DNA from: Cellulomonas cellasea | Lineage (GTDB): Bacteria > Actinomycetota > Actinomycetes > Actinomycetales > Cellulomonadaceae | Assembly (NCBI RefSeq): GCF_030372105.1 | Contig: NZ_JAUDBQ010000012.1 | Location: 1-64,000 of the forward strand | Direction of reading: 5' to 3' | Length of the DNA: 64,000 nt | Part shown: positions 1 to 7,960 of the stretch, one piece after another | Layout of the letters: each line of letters starts with the position of its first letter | Position numbering within the stretch: the first letter of the stretch is position 1 | Position numbers and translations under genes: made by a program | The notes under the pieces: generated by a model | What the model was told of the DNA's origin: nothing | The model's input: only the letters and a program-made list of their open reading frames with translations | Database searches by the model: none

Positions 1-2
1 GC

Positions 3-1532
3 ATGAGGGCCACGCACGCACGTCAGCCGCGCGCGAGCTGGAACCCCGCCCGCCGCGCCGCCCACATCACCGTGCGAACGCGGTTGCTCGGCGCGGTGGT
101 GGGGCTCGCCGGGCTCACCGTGCTGATCGCCGGCGCGGCCGCCTACGCCCTGCAGATCCAGAGCACCGACGCGCGCATCGACAAATCACTGAGCCGCGCC
201 GTGGAGGTGCTGCGCATCACGGCAGACGAGGGGCCGAACCCCGACCAGGGGTCGAAGGCCAGGTTCACCTCGGTCGACGACGTGCTCGAGAAGGCCGTGC
301 AGATGCGCGGCCTCACCGAGAACGAGGGAGTGATCGCCCTCATCGACGGCGAGCCGCGCTGGTTCGCCTCCCGCCCGGTGGTGCTGCGGCTCGAGGACGA
401 CCTCGAGCTGCTCGACCTGCTGCGCGAGCTGCCCACCGACGAGGACGTCGAGCTGCGCACCGTGCGCACCACCATGACGGAGTACCGGATGGTCGCGGTG
501 CCCGTCATGGTCGGCGGCGACCCGTCCACCGGGCTGTTCGTCGTGGCTGTCGACCGTGGCGACGAGCTGGCCAGCCTCGGCTCGACGTACTTCACGTACG
601 CCACGATCGCCCTGGGGTCGCTCGCGGTGATCGCCGCCGTGGCCTGGTTCGTGGTGGGGCGGCTGCTGAGCCCTGTCCGGCTGCTGCGCGACGCGGCGCG
701 CAGGATCACCGAGTCCGACCTGTCCGAGCGCATCCCCGTCTCCGGATCCGACGACCTGTCCGACCTCGCCGCCACCGTGAACGCGATGCTCGACCGGCTG
801 GAGAACGCGTTCGGCTCCCAGCGCGAGCTGCTCGACGACGTGGGCCACGAGCTGCGCACGCCGTTGACGATCGTGCGGGGGCACCTCGAGCTCATCAACG
901 CGCGCGACCCGGAGGACGTGCGGGCCGTGCAGTCGCTCGCCCTGGACGAGCTGGACCGGATGCACCGGCTGGTCGACGACCTCATGACGCTGGCCACAGC
1001 CGATCGGCCCGACTTCGTGCGGCCGGCGCCCACGGACATCGGGCGGCTCACTGACGACGTGCTGGACAAGGCGCGCAGCCTGGGCGACCGCCAGTGGCAG
1101 ATCACCGCGCGGGCTGACGTGATGCTCATGGTGGACTCGCAGCGCATCACGCAGGCCTGGCTGCAGCTCATCGCCAATGCCGTCTCGGTCTCCGCCCCCG
1201 GCACCCGCATCCGGATCGGCAGCGAGCTGCACGCGGGGCGGGTGCGGCTGTGGGTGCACGACCAGGGCCCGGGGGTGGCGCCCGAGGAGGAGCAGCGGAT
1301 CTTCGAGCGGTTCCACCGTGGGCGGGCCGACCGCTCCGGGCGCCGCTCCGAGGGCGCCGGCCTGGGCCTGCCGATCGTCGCGGCCATCGCCGCAGCCCAC
1401 CGCGGGCGGGTGCGCCTCGAGCGGTGGCCCGCGCACGCCGGGCCCGGCTCGGTGTTCCTGCTCGACCTGCCCGCCATCCCCTATGTCGACACCGCGCGCC
1501 TGGGGCGCCCCGAGCTCGTGGAGCACAGATGA
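3..1532 (+). CDS. Two-component sensor histidine kinase
   Basis: Membrane sensor kinase that should autophosphorylate and pass phosphate to the regulator immediately downstream. A hydrophobic segment lies at about residues 28-50, then an extracytoplasmic loop of about 150 residues, a second membrane helix at about 201-222 and a HAMP region to about 272. The HisKA box is DDVGHELRTP with the phospho-accepting His at 282. The ATPase domain shows the N box (N392), the G1 box DQGPG at 420-424 and the G2 box GAGLGLP at 451-457. At 509 aa it is a usual size. The ATG is the third base of the window, so a more upstream start cannot be excluded. The stop overlaps the regulator start in an ATGA junction, indicating translational coupling. 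The stimulus is unknown; the sensor loop has no domain I recognise. Confidence 0.93.
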   Translation: MRATHARQPRASWNPARRAAHITVRTRLLGAVVGLAGLTVLIAGAAAYALQIQSTDARIDKSLSRAVEVLRITADEGPNPDQGSKARFTSVDDVLEKAVQMRGLTENEGVIALIDGEPRWFASRPVVLRLEDDLELLDLLRELPTDEDVELRTVRTTMTEYRMVAVPVMVGGDPSTGLFVVAVDRGDELASLGSTYFTYATIALGSLAVIAAVAWFVVGRLLSPVRLLRDAARRITESDLSERIPVSGSDDLSDLAATVNAMLDRLENAFGSQRELLDDVGHELRTPLTIVRGHLELINARDPEDVRAVQSLALDELDRMHRLVDDLMTLATADRPDFVRPAPTDIGRLTDDVLDKARSLGDRQWQITARADVMLMVDSQRITQAWLQLIANAVSVSAPGTRIRIGSELHAGRVRLWVHDQGPGVAPEEEQRIFERFHRGRADRSGRRSEGAGLGLPIVAAIAAAHRGRVRLERWPAHAGPGSVFLLDLPAIPYVDTARLGRPELVEHR

Positions 1533-2239
1533 CGCAGATCCTCATCGCCGAGGACGAGGAGCGGATCGCCGCGTTCCTCGCCAAGGGCCTGCACGCCGAG
1601 GGGTTCGTGACCAGCACCGTGGCGACCGGCCGGGAGGCCCTCGCGCACGCCCGCACCGGCGAGTACGCGCTGCTGGTGCTGGACCTCGGCCTGGCCGACA
1701 TGGACGGCCTGGACGTGCTGCAGGAGCTGCGGGCCAGCGGTGAGACGGTGCCCGTGATCATCCTCACGGCGCGCAGCTCCGTGACGGACACCGTCACCGG
1801 CCTCGAGTCCGGCGCCGACGACTACATGGCGAAGCCGTTCCGGTTCGAGGAGCTCCTGGCCCGGGTGCGGCTACGGCTGCGCGCGCCGCAGCCCGCCGGC
1901 GAGGCCACCACCCTGACCCACGGCCCCCTGCAACTGGACCTGCGGACTCGGCGGATGAAGGTGGCCGGCCACGAGATCGACCTGTCGGCCCGCGAGTTCG
2001 CCCTCGCGGAGACATTCCTGCGCCACCCCGGACATGTCCTCAGCCGCGAGCAGCTCCTCTCACAGGTGTGGGGCTACGACTTCGACCCCGGATCGAATGT
2101 CGTCGACGTGTACGTGCGGTACCTGCGCAAGAAGCTCGGGGCCGCGCACTTCGACACCGTGCGCGGCGTCGGCTACCGGCTGGTCGACGCGACAGCGACC
2201 CGGCCGACGTCGCAGGGCCGTCACGTCGCCCCCCAATGA
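1529..2239 (+). CDS. OmpR/PhoB-family response regulator
   Basis: DNA-binding response regulator partnered with the kinase upstream (4-nt ATGA overlap). The 236-aa protein has a receiver domain at residues 1-115 with the acidic pocket EDEE near residue 8, phospho-acceptor Asp52 (LVLDLGLAD), the switch Thr80 and Lys102 in AKPF. The C-terminal half is a winged helix: it includes the LSAREFAL segment, the HPGHVLSREQLL recognition region and the NVVDVYVRYLRKK and VRGVGYRL ends typical of the OmpR/PhoB class. A reading frame is open further upstream but only the ATG at 1529 starts the receiver domain properly. Target genes are not evident from the window. Confidence 0.95.
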   Translation: MTQILIAEDEERIAAFLAKGLHAEGFVTSTVATGREALAHARTGEYALLVLDLGLADMDGLDVLQELRASGETVPVIILTARSSVTDTVTGLESGADDYMAKPFRFEELLARVRLRLRAPQPAGEATTLTHGPLQLDLRTRRMKVAGHEIDLSAREFALAETFLRHPGHVLSREQLLSQVWGYDFDPGSNVVDVYVRYLRKKLGAAHFDTVRGVGYRLVDATATRPTSQGRHVAPQ

Positions 2240-2252
2240 CCCCGCCCCACGC

Positions 2253-2549
2253 TCAGTTGGTCACGAACCACGTCCGCGAGCGCTGGGCGTAGGGCAGATC
2301 GGCGGATCGTGGTGGCGCCAGGTCGACCATCCGGCCGGATGAGGGGGGCGGGGTGCTCCCCCGGCCGACGTGCGTGCCGATGACTCCCCCGGCAGGCCAG
2401 CTCGCGGAGCGCTCCGGCGCGGCGGGCCCGCGCGGGCTGGAGCGGGCCAGCTCCGCGGCGGCGAATCCGCCCAGCACCCCCAGGGCGAGCGACGCCCCCG
2501 CCCCGAACGCCACCCATCCGTAGGATGCTCGATCTGCCCGCGACGCCAT
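2253..2549 (-). CDS. Small single-pass membrane protein, unknown function
   Basis: A 98-aa reading frame convergent with the response regulator. The N-terminal half carries one hydrophobic stretch (about residues 12-34, VAFGAGASLALGVLGGFAAA) followed by a Pro/Ser/Arg-rich tail ending in TWFVTN. The ATG at 2549 is preceded by GGTGGGAG about 4 nt upstream, a plausible ribosome binding site; a longer in-frame start at 2576 has no comparable site. I do not recognise a family. It may be a genuine lineage-specific membrane protein, but its composition is that of any GC-rich frame, so I hold it only moderately likely. Confidence 0.5.
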   Translation of the reverse strand: MASRADRASYGWVAFGAGASLALGVLGGFAAAELARSSPRGPAAPERSASWPAGGVIGTHVGRGSTPPPSSGRMVDLAPPRSADLPYAQRSRTWFVTN

Positions 2550-2661
2550 GCGACTCCCACCCTCACCGCAGCCCATCTCCGACGCCGGTGACCGGCACGA
2601 GGACGGGCGGACCTGACAACGCCAGGTTGAGGCTTGCCGGGGAGCCTGTCAGGAGATCTGC

Positions 2662-2677
2662 GTGAGAGTGCTCTCAC
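2662..2677. promoter_or_regulatory. Palindrome upstream of the adenosine deaminase gene
   Basis: GTGAGAG-TG-CTCTCAC, an inverted repeat with 7-bp perfect arms and a 2-bp spacer. It ends 24 bp before the GTG start of the deaminase gene, which is the position expected for an operator over the core promoter. The binding protein is unknown. Confidence 0.45.
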
Positions 2678-2701
2678 ACTCGTCTTTGGCACACTGGTCG
2701 G

Positions 2702-3754
2702 GTGCGCGACCTGGACCGGCTCCCCAAGGCCCACCTGCACCTGCACTTCACCGGCTCGATGCGCCTGGAGACGTTGCGGGACCTTGCCATCGGCTACGGC
2801 GTGCGGCTGCCCTCGGCGCTGCTCGACGGCGACCCGCTGATGGTGCCCGCCAACGAGCGCGGCTGGTTCCGCTTCCAGCGGCTGTACGACGCGGCGCGAG
2901 CCTGCGTGCGCGGCGAGGCGGACATGCGGCGCCTCCTCACCGAGGCAGTCGCCGACGACGCCGCCGAGGGGTCGCGCCGGCTGGAGATCCAGGTCGACCC
3001 GACGTCCTACGCGCCCTTCGTCGGCGGCCTCACCCCCGCCCTCGAGATCGTGCTCGACGCGGCCCGCTCAGCCGGGCAGGAGCACGGCGTGGAGGTCGGC
3101 GTCGTCGTGGCGGCCTCCCGCATGCGGCACCCCCTGGAGGCGCGCACCCTCGCACGGCTCGCCGCGCTGCACGCGGGCGACGGGCCAGGCGAGGTCATCG
3201 GGTTCGGGCTGAGCAACGACGAGCGCCGCGGGGACACCTCCGAGTTCGGGCCGGCCTTCGAGATCGCCCGACGCGCCGGGCTCGCGCTCGTGCCCCATGG
3301 CGGCGAGCTGCTGGGGCCCGCCCACGTGGACGCGGTCCTGGACCACCTGGCGCCGGACCGCCTGGGCCACGGCGTCCGCTCAGCCGAGGACCCCGCCGTG
3401 CTCTCCCGCGTCGTGGACAGCGGGGTGGCGCTCGAGGTGTGCCCGACGTCGAACGTGTCCCTCGGCGTCTACCCCGACCAGTCCCAGGTGCCGCTGCGCG
3501 CCCTGGTGGACGCCGGCGCCACCGTCGCCCTGGGCGCCGACGACCCGCTGCTCTTCGGCGCGCGGCTCACGGCTCAGTACGAGGCGGCGCGCACCGTGCA
3601 CGGGTTCACCGACGCGGAGCTCGCCGAGTTGGCGAAGTCGTCCATCCGGGCGAGCCGGGCCTCCGAGCAGACGCGGGCGCGGCTGCTCGGCGAGGTGGAC
3701 GCGTGGCTGGCCGAGCCTGATCCGGCTGCCACAGCGACCGACGACGGCCGCTGA
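2702..3754 (+). CDS. Adenosine deaminase family protein
   Basis: Zinc-dependent purine deaminase of the amidohydrolase superfamily, expected to convert adenosine or a related aminopurine to the keto form in purine salvage. The 350-aa protein shows the N-terminal metal site HLHLHFTGS (His13, His15), HGGE at 199-202 in place of the usual HAGE, HG at 223-224, CPTSN at 247-251, and the metal/catalytic Asp pair in GADDP (280-282). The usual SLNTDDP is altered to ALGADDP and HLDG to HFTG, so substrate preference may differ from textbook adenosine deaminase. The start is GTG. In related actinobacteria a deaminase gene lies next to murB, as here, where the two converge. Confidence 0.85.
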   Translation: MRDLDRLPKAHLHLHFTGSMRLETLRDLAIGYGVRLPSALLDGDPLMVPANERGWFRFQRLYDAARACVRGEADMRRLLTEAVADDAAEGSRRLEIQVDPTSYAPFVGGLTPALEIVLDAARSAGQEHGVEVGVVVAASRMRHPLEARTLARLAALHAGDGPGEVIGFGLSNDERRGDTSEFGPAFEIARRAGLALVPHGGELLGPAHVDAVLDHLAPDRLGHGVRSAEDPAVLSRVVDSGVALEVCPTSNVSLGVYPDQSQVPLRALVDAGATVALGADDPLLFGARLTAQYEAARTVHGFTDAELAELAKSSIRASRASEQTRARLLGEVDAWLAEPDPAATATDDGR

Positions 3755-3806
3755 CCGCCCCTGCCGCCACTTTCGGGGGCGCTGCCGCCGCGCGCGACCG
3801 GCCAGG

Positions 3807-4895
3807 TCAGAGCGCGACGCCGACCAGCACGGGCTCCGGCTCGAGGGTCACGCCGAATCGCTCGCGGACGCCGTCACGCACCTCCCGGGCCAACGCCACC
3901 AGGTCGGCCGCAGTGGCCCCACCCCGGTTGGTCAGCGCGAGGGTGTGCTTGGTGGACAGCGCGGCGGGGCCGGGGAGCCCATGTCCGCGGTGGAAGCCCG
4001 CCTTCTCGATGAGCCATGCCGCGCTCACCTTGACCCGGTCCTCCCCGGCCGGGTAGCGCGGGGCCTCCTCGGGAAGCAGGAGCGCCTCGTCGCGGCTCAG
4101 CACGGGGTTGGTGAAGAACGAGCCGGCGCTGCGCGTGTCCGGGTCCGCGGCGTCCAGGACCATGCCCTTGCGTCCGCGCAGCCCCAGCACGGCGGCGCGC
4201 GCGTCCGCCAGGGGGACACGGTCGCCCACGGCCACGTCGAGGGCCGCGGCGAGCTCCCCGTAGGCGATCGGCGCGGAGAGGTCGCCGGGCTTGAGCTGGA
4301 AGGTCACGTCGAGGACGACGTAGCGGGGCGTCGGGTACCACGGCGAGCGGTCGTCCCCCGGGGTGAGGCGCATCGACCGCTTGAGCACCGAGGTGCGGTA
4401 GCCGAAGCCCAGGTCCGCCAGGGGGAAGGTCCGCACGCGGGCGCGCTCGCGGTCGAAGGCCCGCACCAGCGCGATCGTCTGGGCGACCTCCTGGCCGTAG
4501 GCCCCGACGTTCTGCACCGGGGTGGCGCCCGCAGAGCCGGGGATGCCAGAGAGCGCCTCGAGGCCGACGAGCCGCCGTTCGACCGTGTGCGCGACCACGT
4601 CGTCCCAGCGGGCGCCCGCGGGCGCGGTCAGGGTGGTCCCGGCGCAGGCGGACTCATCGGGGGTGGTGACAGCCGTCCGGAGGTCGCGCACGACGACACC
4701 GTCGAACCCCTCGTCCGAGACGAGCAGGTTCGACCCGCCGCCCAGCACCAGCACCGGCTCCCCGGCGGCGTCGGCCTCCCGCACCGTCGAGATGAGCTCG
4801 GCCTCGTCGGAGGCCTCGACATACCGCCCCACCGGTCCGCCGACCCGCAGGGTGGTGAGTTGGGCGAGGGCCGGGGTCTCGGTGGAGGTCGTCAC
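3807..4895 (-). CDS. murB: UDP-N-acetylenolpyruvoylglucosamine reductase
   Basis: MurB reduces the enolpyruvyl group to make UDP-N-acetylmuramic acid, an early cytoplasmic step of peptidoglycan synthesis; FAD is bound and NADPH is the reductant. The 362-aa protein has the FAD-binding GGGSNLLV segment (52-59), the SGIPGSAGATPVQNVGAYG block, the catalytic Ser region SAGSFFTNP, the WLIEKAGFHRG region and the C-terminal LEPEPVLVG with the catalytic Glu. The start is GTG at 4895. There is no ribosome binding site; instead TAGCCT lies 6 nt upstream on the minus strand, fitting a leaderless transcript. The TAG of that hexamer is also the stop codon of the MFS gene upstream. Confidence 0.95.
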   Translation of the reverse strand: MTTSTETPALAQLTTLRVGGPVGRYVEASDEAELISTVREADAAGEPVLVLGGGSNLLVSDEGFDGVVVRDLRTAVTTPDESACAGTTLTAPAGARWDDVVAHTVERRLVGLEALSGIPGSAGATPVQNVGAYGQEVAQTIALVRAFDRERARVRTFPLADLGFGYRTSVLKRSMRLTPGDDRSPWYPTPRYVVLDVTFQLKPGDLSAPIAYGELAAALDVAVGDRVPLADARAAVLGLRGRKGMVLDAADPDTRSAGSFFTNPVLSRDEALLLPEEAPRYPAGEDRVKVSAAWLIEKAGFHRGHGLPGPAALSTKHTLALTNRGGATAADLVALAREVRDGVRERFGVTLEPEPVLVGVAL

Positions 4896-4901
4896 GTCAC
4901 C

Positions 4902-4907
4902 AGGCTA
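4902..4907 (-). promoter_or_regulatory. Leaderless -10 element of murB
   Basis: On the minus strand TAGCCT is followed by 6 nt and then the murB GTG, with no Shine-Dalgarno sequence. This is the TAnnnT-N6/7-start pattern of leaderless actinobacterial transcripts. The TAG overlaps the stop codon of the preceding MFS gene. Confidence 0.6.
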
Positions 4908-6203
4908 GTTCCCCGATGCTGGGCGGTCGCTCCCGGCGTCCGGTGACGAGCCTGTCGCATCCTGCGCCGTGGGCGGGCGCACGGCGTGCAGCACGAACAG
5001 CCCGACCAGCACCGGGACAGCGATCGCCAGCAGCGCGTGCCGGTACCCGACCAGGCCGGCGAGCAGCCCGAGCACCGGCGGCCCCGCGAGGAACGCGGAG
5101 TACCCGATGGTGGCCACCACGCTGACCCGGCCCGCGGCGTGGGCCGGGTCGTCGCTCGCCGCGCTCATCCCGACGGGGAAGCCGAGCGCCGCGCCCATCC
5201 CCCACAGCACGATGCCGATCAGCGCGAGCCACAGCATGCCCGTCGGGGCCAGGGTGAAGATCCCCAGCCCGACGAGGGACAACAGCGCGCACAGGCGCAA
5301 CGTGGCGACCCGTCCGTACCGGTCGAGGAGGGGTGTGCCGAAGAACCGCATGGCCGTCATGGCCGTGACGAAGACGCCGAAGGCCATGGCCCCGATCGCG
5401 TCAGTGGTGCCGAACCCGTCGACGACAGCCAGTGCGACCCAGTCGTTCGCGGAGCCCTCGGTGAGTGCTGCGGCGAGCACCACGAGCCCGATCAGCAGGG
5501 TGCGCGGCTCGAGCCAGCTCCCGAAGGCGCGCCGCGCGCGGCTCGGCGCCTCCACGGCGGTGGCCGGGTCCGCGCCCGTGGTGTCGCCCTGCCGCGCGGA
5601 GTCCGCTGCGCCGACCTCGCGCTCGGGCAGGAACCGGCGCACAGCGAGCGCCACCCCGATGCTCGACGCGAGCACGGCGACGGGGATGTGCACGCCCACG
5701 GGCACGCCCAGCCCGGCGGCCACGGCGGCCAGGCCGGCCCCGACGGCCGTGCCGATCGAGAACCCCGCGTGGTACCGCGGCATCACGGTGTGGCCGAGCT
5801 TCTGCTCGACGGCCGCGCCCTCCAGGTTCATCGACGCGTCCCACGTCCCCGTGCCCACCCCGAAGACCACGGCGCCGGAGGCCACCACGAGCACCACCCC
5901 GCCGGTGACCCCCACTGCCGCGAGGGCCAGACCGACGGCGTTGACCAGCGCGAACGTCAGCACGGTGCGCCGGGCGCCGAGCCGTGTCACCACCATCCCG
6001 GACAGTGGCAGCGCGATGAGCGAGCCGATGGCGCCCACCAGCAGCAGGGCGCCCATCTGCTCAGGGCTCAGGCCCAGCGCGTCACGGACCGCGGGCAGCC
6101 TCGACGCCCAGCTCGAGAAGTTGAACCCGTTCAGCGCGAAGACCACGAACACCGCGGCGGAGGCTGCGCGCAGCCGGGGATCGTCCGTCCGTCTGGCGGT
6201 CAT
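4905..6203 (-). CDS. Major facilitator superfamily transporter
   Basis: A 432-aa, roughly 12-helix membrane transporter. The opening FNFSSWASRLPAVRDALGLS and the loop 2-3 motif VVTRLGARRTV are typical of MFS exporters of unknown substrate. The central hydrophilic loop (about residues 200-235) separates two six-helix halves. The ATG at 6203 has AGAGGAG about 9 nt upstream. It is a paralogue of the next gene upstream (same opening and the same GSANDWVALAVVDGFGTTDAIGA segment), 84 bp away on the same strand, so the two are probably one tandem-duplicated operon under the LacI-type regulator at 7961. Substrate is unknown. Confidence 0.85.
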   Translation of the reverse strand: MTARRTDDPRLRAASAAVFVVFALNGFNFSSWASRLPAVRDALGLSPEQMGALLLVGAIGSLIALPLSGMVVTRLGARRTVLTFALVNAVGLALAAVGVTGGVVLVVASGAVVFGVGTGTWDASMNLEGAAVEQKLGHTVMPRYHAGFSIGTAVGAGLAAVAAGLGVPVGVHIPVAVLASSIGVALAVRRFLPEREVGAADSARQGDTTGADPATAVEAPSRARRAFGSWLEPRTLLIGLVVLAAALTEGSANDWVALAVVDGFGTTDAIGAMAFGVFVTAMTAMRFFGTPLLDRYGRVATLRLCALLSLVGLGIFTLAPTGMLWLALIGIVLWGMGAALGFPVGMSAASDDPAHAAGRVSVVATIGYSAFLAGPPVLGLLAGLVGYRHALLAIAVPVLVGLFVLHAVRPPTAQDATGSSPDAGSDRPASGN

Positions 6204-6287
6204 GTCTGCGACTCCTCTGTCGTAGTGCGGGCTCTGCGGTGGTGCGGGCTCATGCGGCCGCGCCTGTGGTGCTGGGGGCCGATGCGG

Positions 6288-7784
6288 TCAGGGACGTTCC
6301 GCGCAGCCCACGGCGGCGGGCTCGCGGGCCAGGTCGGGGGTGACGCCAAGAGGGAGAGCGGCCCCGTCGGCGGACCTCGCCATCGGGACGCCGGGGGTCG
6401 GCACTGAGCCCGGGGCGTCCGCGTGCAGGCTAGCCGCACCCGGGGCGCGCACCGCGGAGGGCGTGAGCGTGGCGGATGGCGTGCGCGCGTCGGAGGGCGC
6501 GAGCGCGTCGGAAGGCGCGAGCGGCGCCACGCGGCGGGACAGCGCGATGCTCACCACCATCGCCACCGCGATGAGGGTCAGGGCGCGGCGGGCGCCCATG
6601 GAGTCGGCGGCGAGGCCCAGCAGCGGCGGCGCGGCGATCGACGCCACCGAGGAGAACGCCGAGACGACGGCGACCCGGCCTGCGGCGAGCATCGGGTCGT
6701 CCGACGCGGCGGCGATGCCCAGGGGCACAGCCAGCGCCGCGCCGAATCCCCAGGCGGCCACGCCGATCGCGGCAGTCTCGAGGGTGGGCGCGAAGCCGAA
6801 CAGCAGCAGCCCCGCGAGCGACACGCAGCCGGAGACGCGCAGCACCGGCACCCGCCCGAGCCGGTCGATGAGCCGGGTGCCCAGCAGCCGCACAGCCGTC
6901 ATCGCGCCGACGAACAGCCCGAAGACCACGGCGCCGACGGCCTCGGTCTGGTCGAAGCCGTCCACCACCGCCAGCGCCAGCCAGTCGTTGGCCGATCCCT
7001 CGGACAGCGCGGCGGCCATGATGACGACGCCGATCAGGAGGGTGCGGGGCTCGCGCCACGCGTCCAGTGCCGAGCCGATCGCGCGCCTGCGCGCCGGGGC
7101 CGGGTGGCCGGCGGGCTCGGGCAGCACCTCTGCGGCCACGACGCGTGCGGGCGACGGCTCGAGCACCGCATGCGGCAGCGAGGCGAGCCGCCAGGCGGTG
7201 CCGATCGCGGCAGTGACGATGAACTGGCCGAGGATCGGCACGGCCAGGCTCGAGGCGAGGGCGCCGATCAGCGAGCCCAGCACCGCGCCGATGGAGAAGG
7301 CCGCGTGGAACTGCGGCAGCACGGTGCGGCCCATGCGCCGCTCGACGGCGGCGGTCTCCACGTTGAGGGGGACGTTGCCGAGGGCGAAGGAGACGCCGTT
7401 GAGGAAGATGCCCGCGGCCAGCAGCGGCACCGACCCGACGGTGGGCCCGACGCCGATGAGCACGTAGGCCGCGGCGAACCCGACGGTGGACAGCAGCAGG
7501 GAGACGCGGCCGCCGAACCGCGTGACGATGATGCCGGAGACGGTGGCGGTGGCCAGCGCCCCGACGGAGCCGGCCAGCAGCACGAGTCCGAGCTGCCCGG
7601 CGGTGAGGTCGAGCGCGTCGCGCACGGCGGGGATGCGGGCGAGCCAGCTCGAGAACATCAGGCCGTTGAGGGTGAACAGCCCGAGCAGCGCCAGGCGGGT
7701 GCGCGCGAGTGCGCGGCTGCCGTGGGCCTCGTGGTCGACGGCGGGGGACGCGGCGCGCGCGCCTCGGACTCGCGGGTTGCGCAC
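6288..7784 (-). CDS. Major facilitator superfamily transporter with low-complexity tail
   Basis: A 498-aa MFS protein, paralogous to the gene at 4905-6203; both share F-S-S-W-x-A/S-R-x-PAVRDAL near the N-terminus, a G-x-I-V-T-R-F/L-G motif and GSANDWLALAVVDGF in the second half. It begins with GTG at 7784. Unlike its paralogue it has about 80 extra C-terminal residues rich in Ala, Pro, Ser and Thr, with short repeats of the type LAPSDA/RTPSA, encoded by near-identical GC-rich DNA units. It is divergent from the LacI-family gene, and two palindromic operators lie 32-79 bp upstream of its start, so it is very probably repressed by that regulator. Substrate unknown. Confidence 0.85.
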   Translation of the reverse strand: MRNPRVRGARAASPAVDHEAHGSRALARTRLALLGLFTLNGLMFSSWLARIPAVRDALDLTAGQLGLVLLAGSVGALATATVSGIIVTRFGGRVSLLLSTVGFAAAYVLIGVGPTVGSVPLLAAGIFLNGVSFALGNVPLNVETAAVERRMGRTVLPQFHAAFSIGAVLGSLIGALASSLAVPILGQFIVTAAIGTAWRLASLPHAVLEPSPARVVAAEVLPEPAGHPAPARRRAIGSALDAWREPRTLLIGVVIMAAALSEGSANDWLALAVVDGFDQTEAVGAVVFGLFVGAMTAVRLLGTRLIDRLGRVPVLRVSGCVSLAGLLLFGFAPTLETAAIGVAAWGFGAALAVPLGIAAASDDPMLAAGRVAVVSAFSSVASIAAPPLLGLAADSMGARRALTLIAVAMVVSIALSRRVAPLAPSDALAPSDARTPSATLTPSAVRAPGAASLHADAPGSVPTPGVPMARSADGAALPLGVTPDLAREPAAVGCAERP

Positions 7785-7815
7785 AGCTCACTCCAGGTCG
7801 GTGGCGCGGTGATGA

Positions 7816-7827
7816 CGAATCGATTCG
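7816..7827. promoter_or_regulatory. LacI-type operator, site 1
   Basis: CGAATCGATTCG, a perfect 12-bp palindrome with the central CG step common in LacI-family operators. It is 32 bp upstream of the MFS start in the divergent MFS/LacI intergenic region. Confidence 0.75.
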
Positions 7828-7848
7828 ACCACAGCGGACGGCGACGTG

Positions 7849-7862
7849 TCGAATCGATTTGA
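7849..7862. promoter_or_regulatory. LacI-type operator, site 2
   Basis: TCGAATCGATTTGA, a one-mismatch palindrome sharing the AATCGATT core with site 1. Centre-to-centre spacing is 34 bp, about three helical turns, which would place two repressor dimers on one face of the DNA. Confidence 0.72.
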
Positions 7863-7960
7863 TCGGCGCATCCGCGCGACCGGTACGCTGACTGTCCGAG
7901 ACCTCCCACGCAGCGCCCGCCCAGGCCTGCCGCATGCCATCCGAAGGACGGTGAACTCCC

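Noticed and set aside
1250-1528. A longer response regulator starting at 1250
   Set aside because: The extra 93 codons are an Arg/Ala/Pro-rich out-of-frame reading of the kinase; the receiver domain begins at the ATG overlapping the kinase stop.
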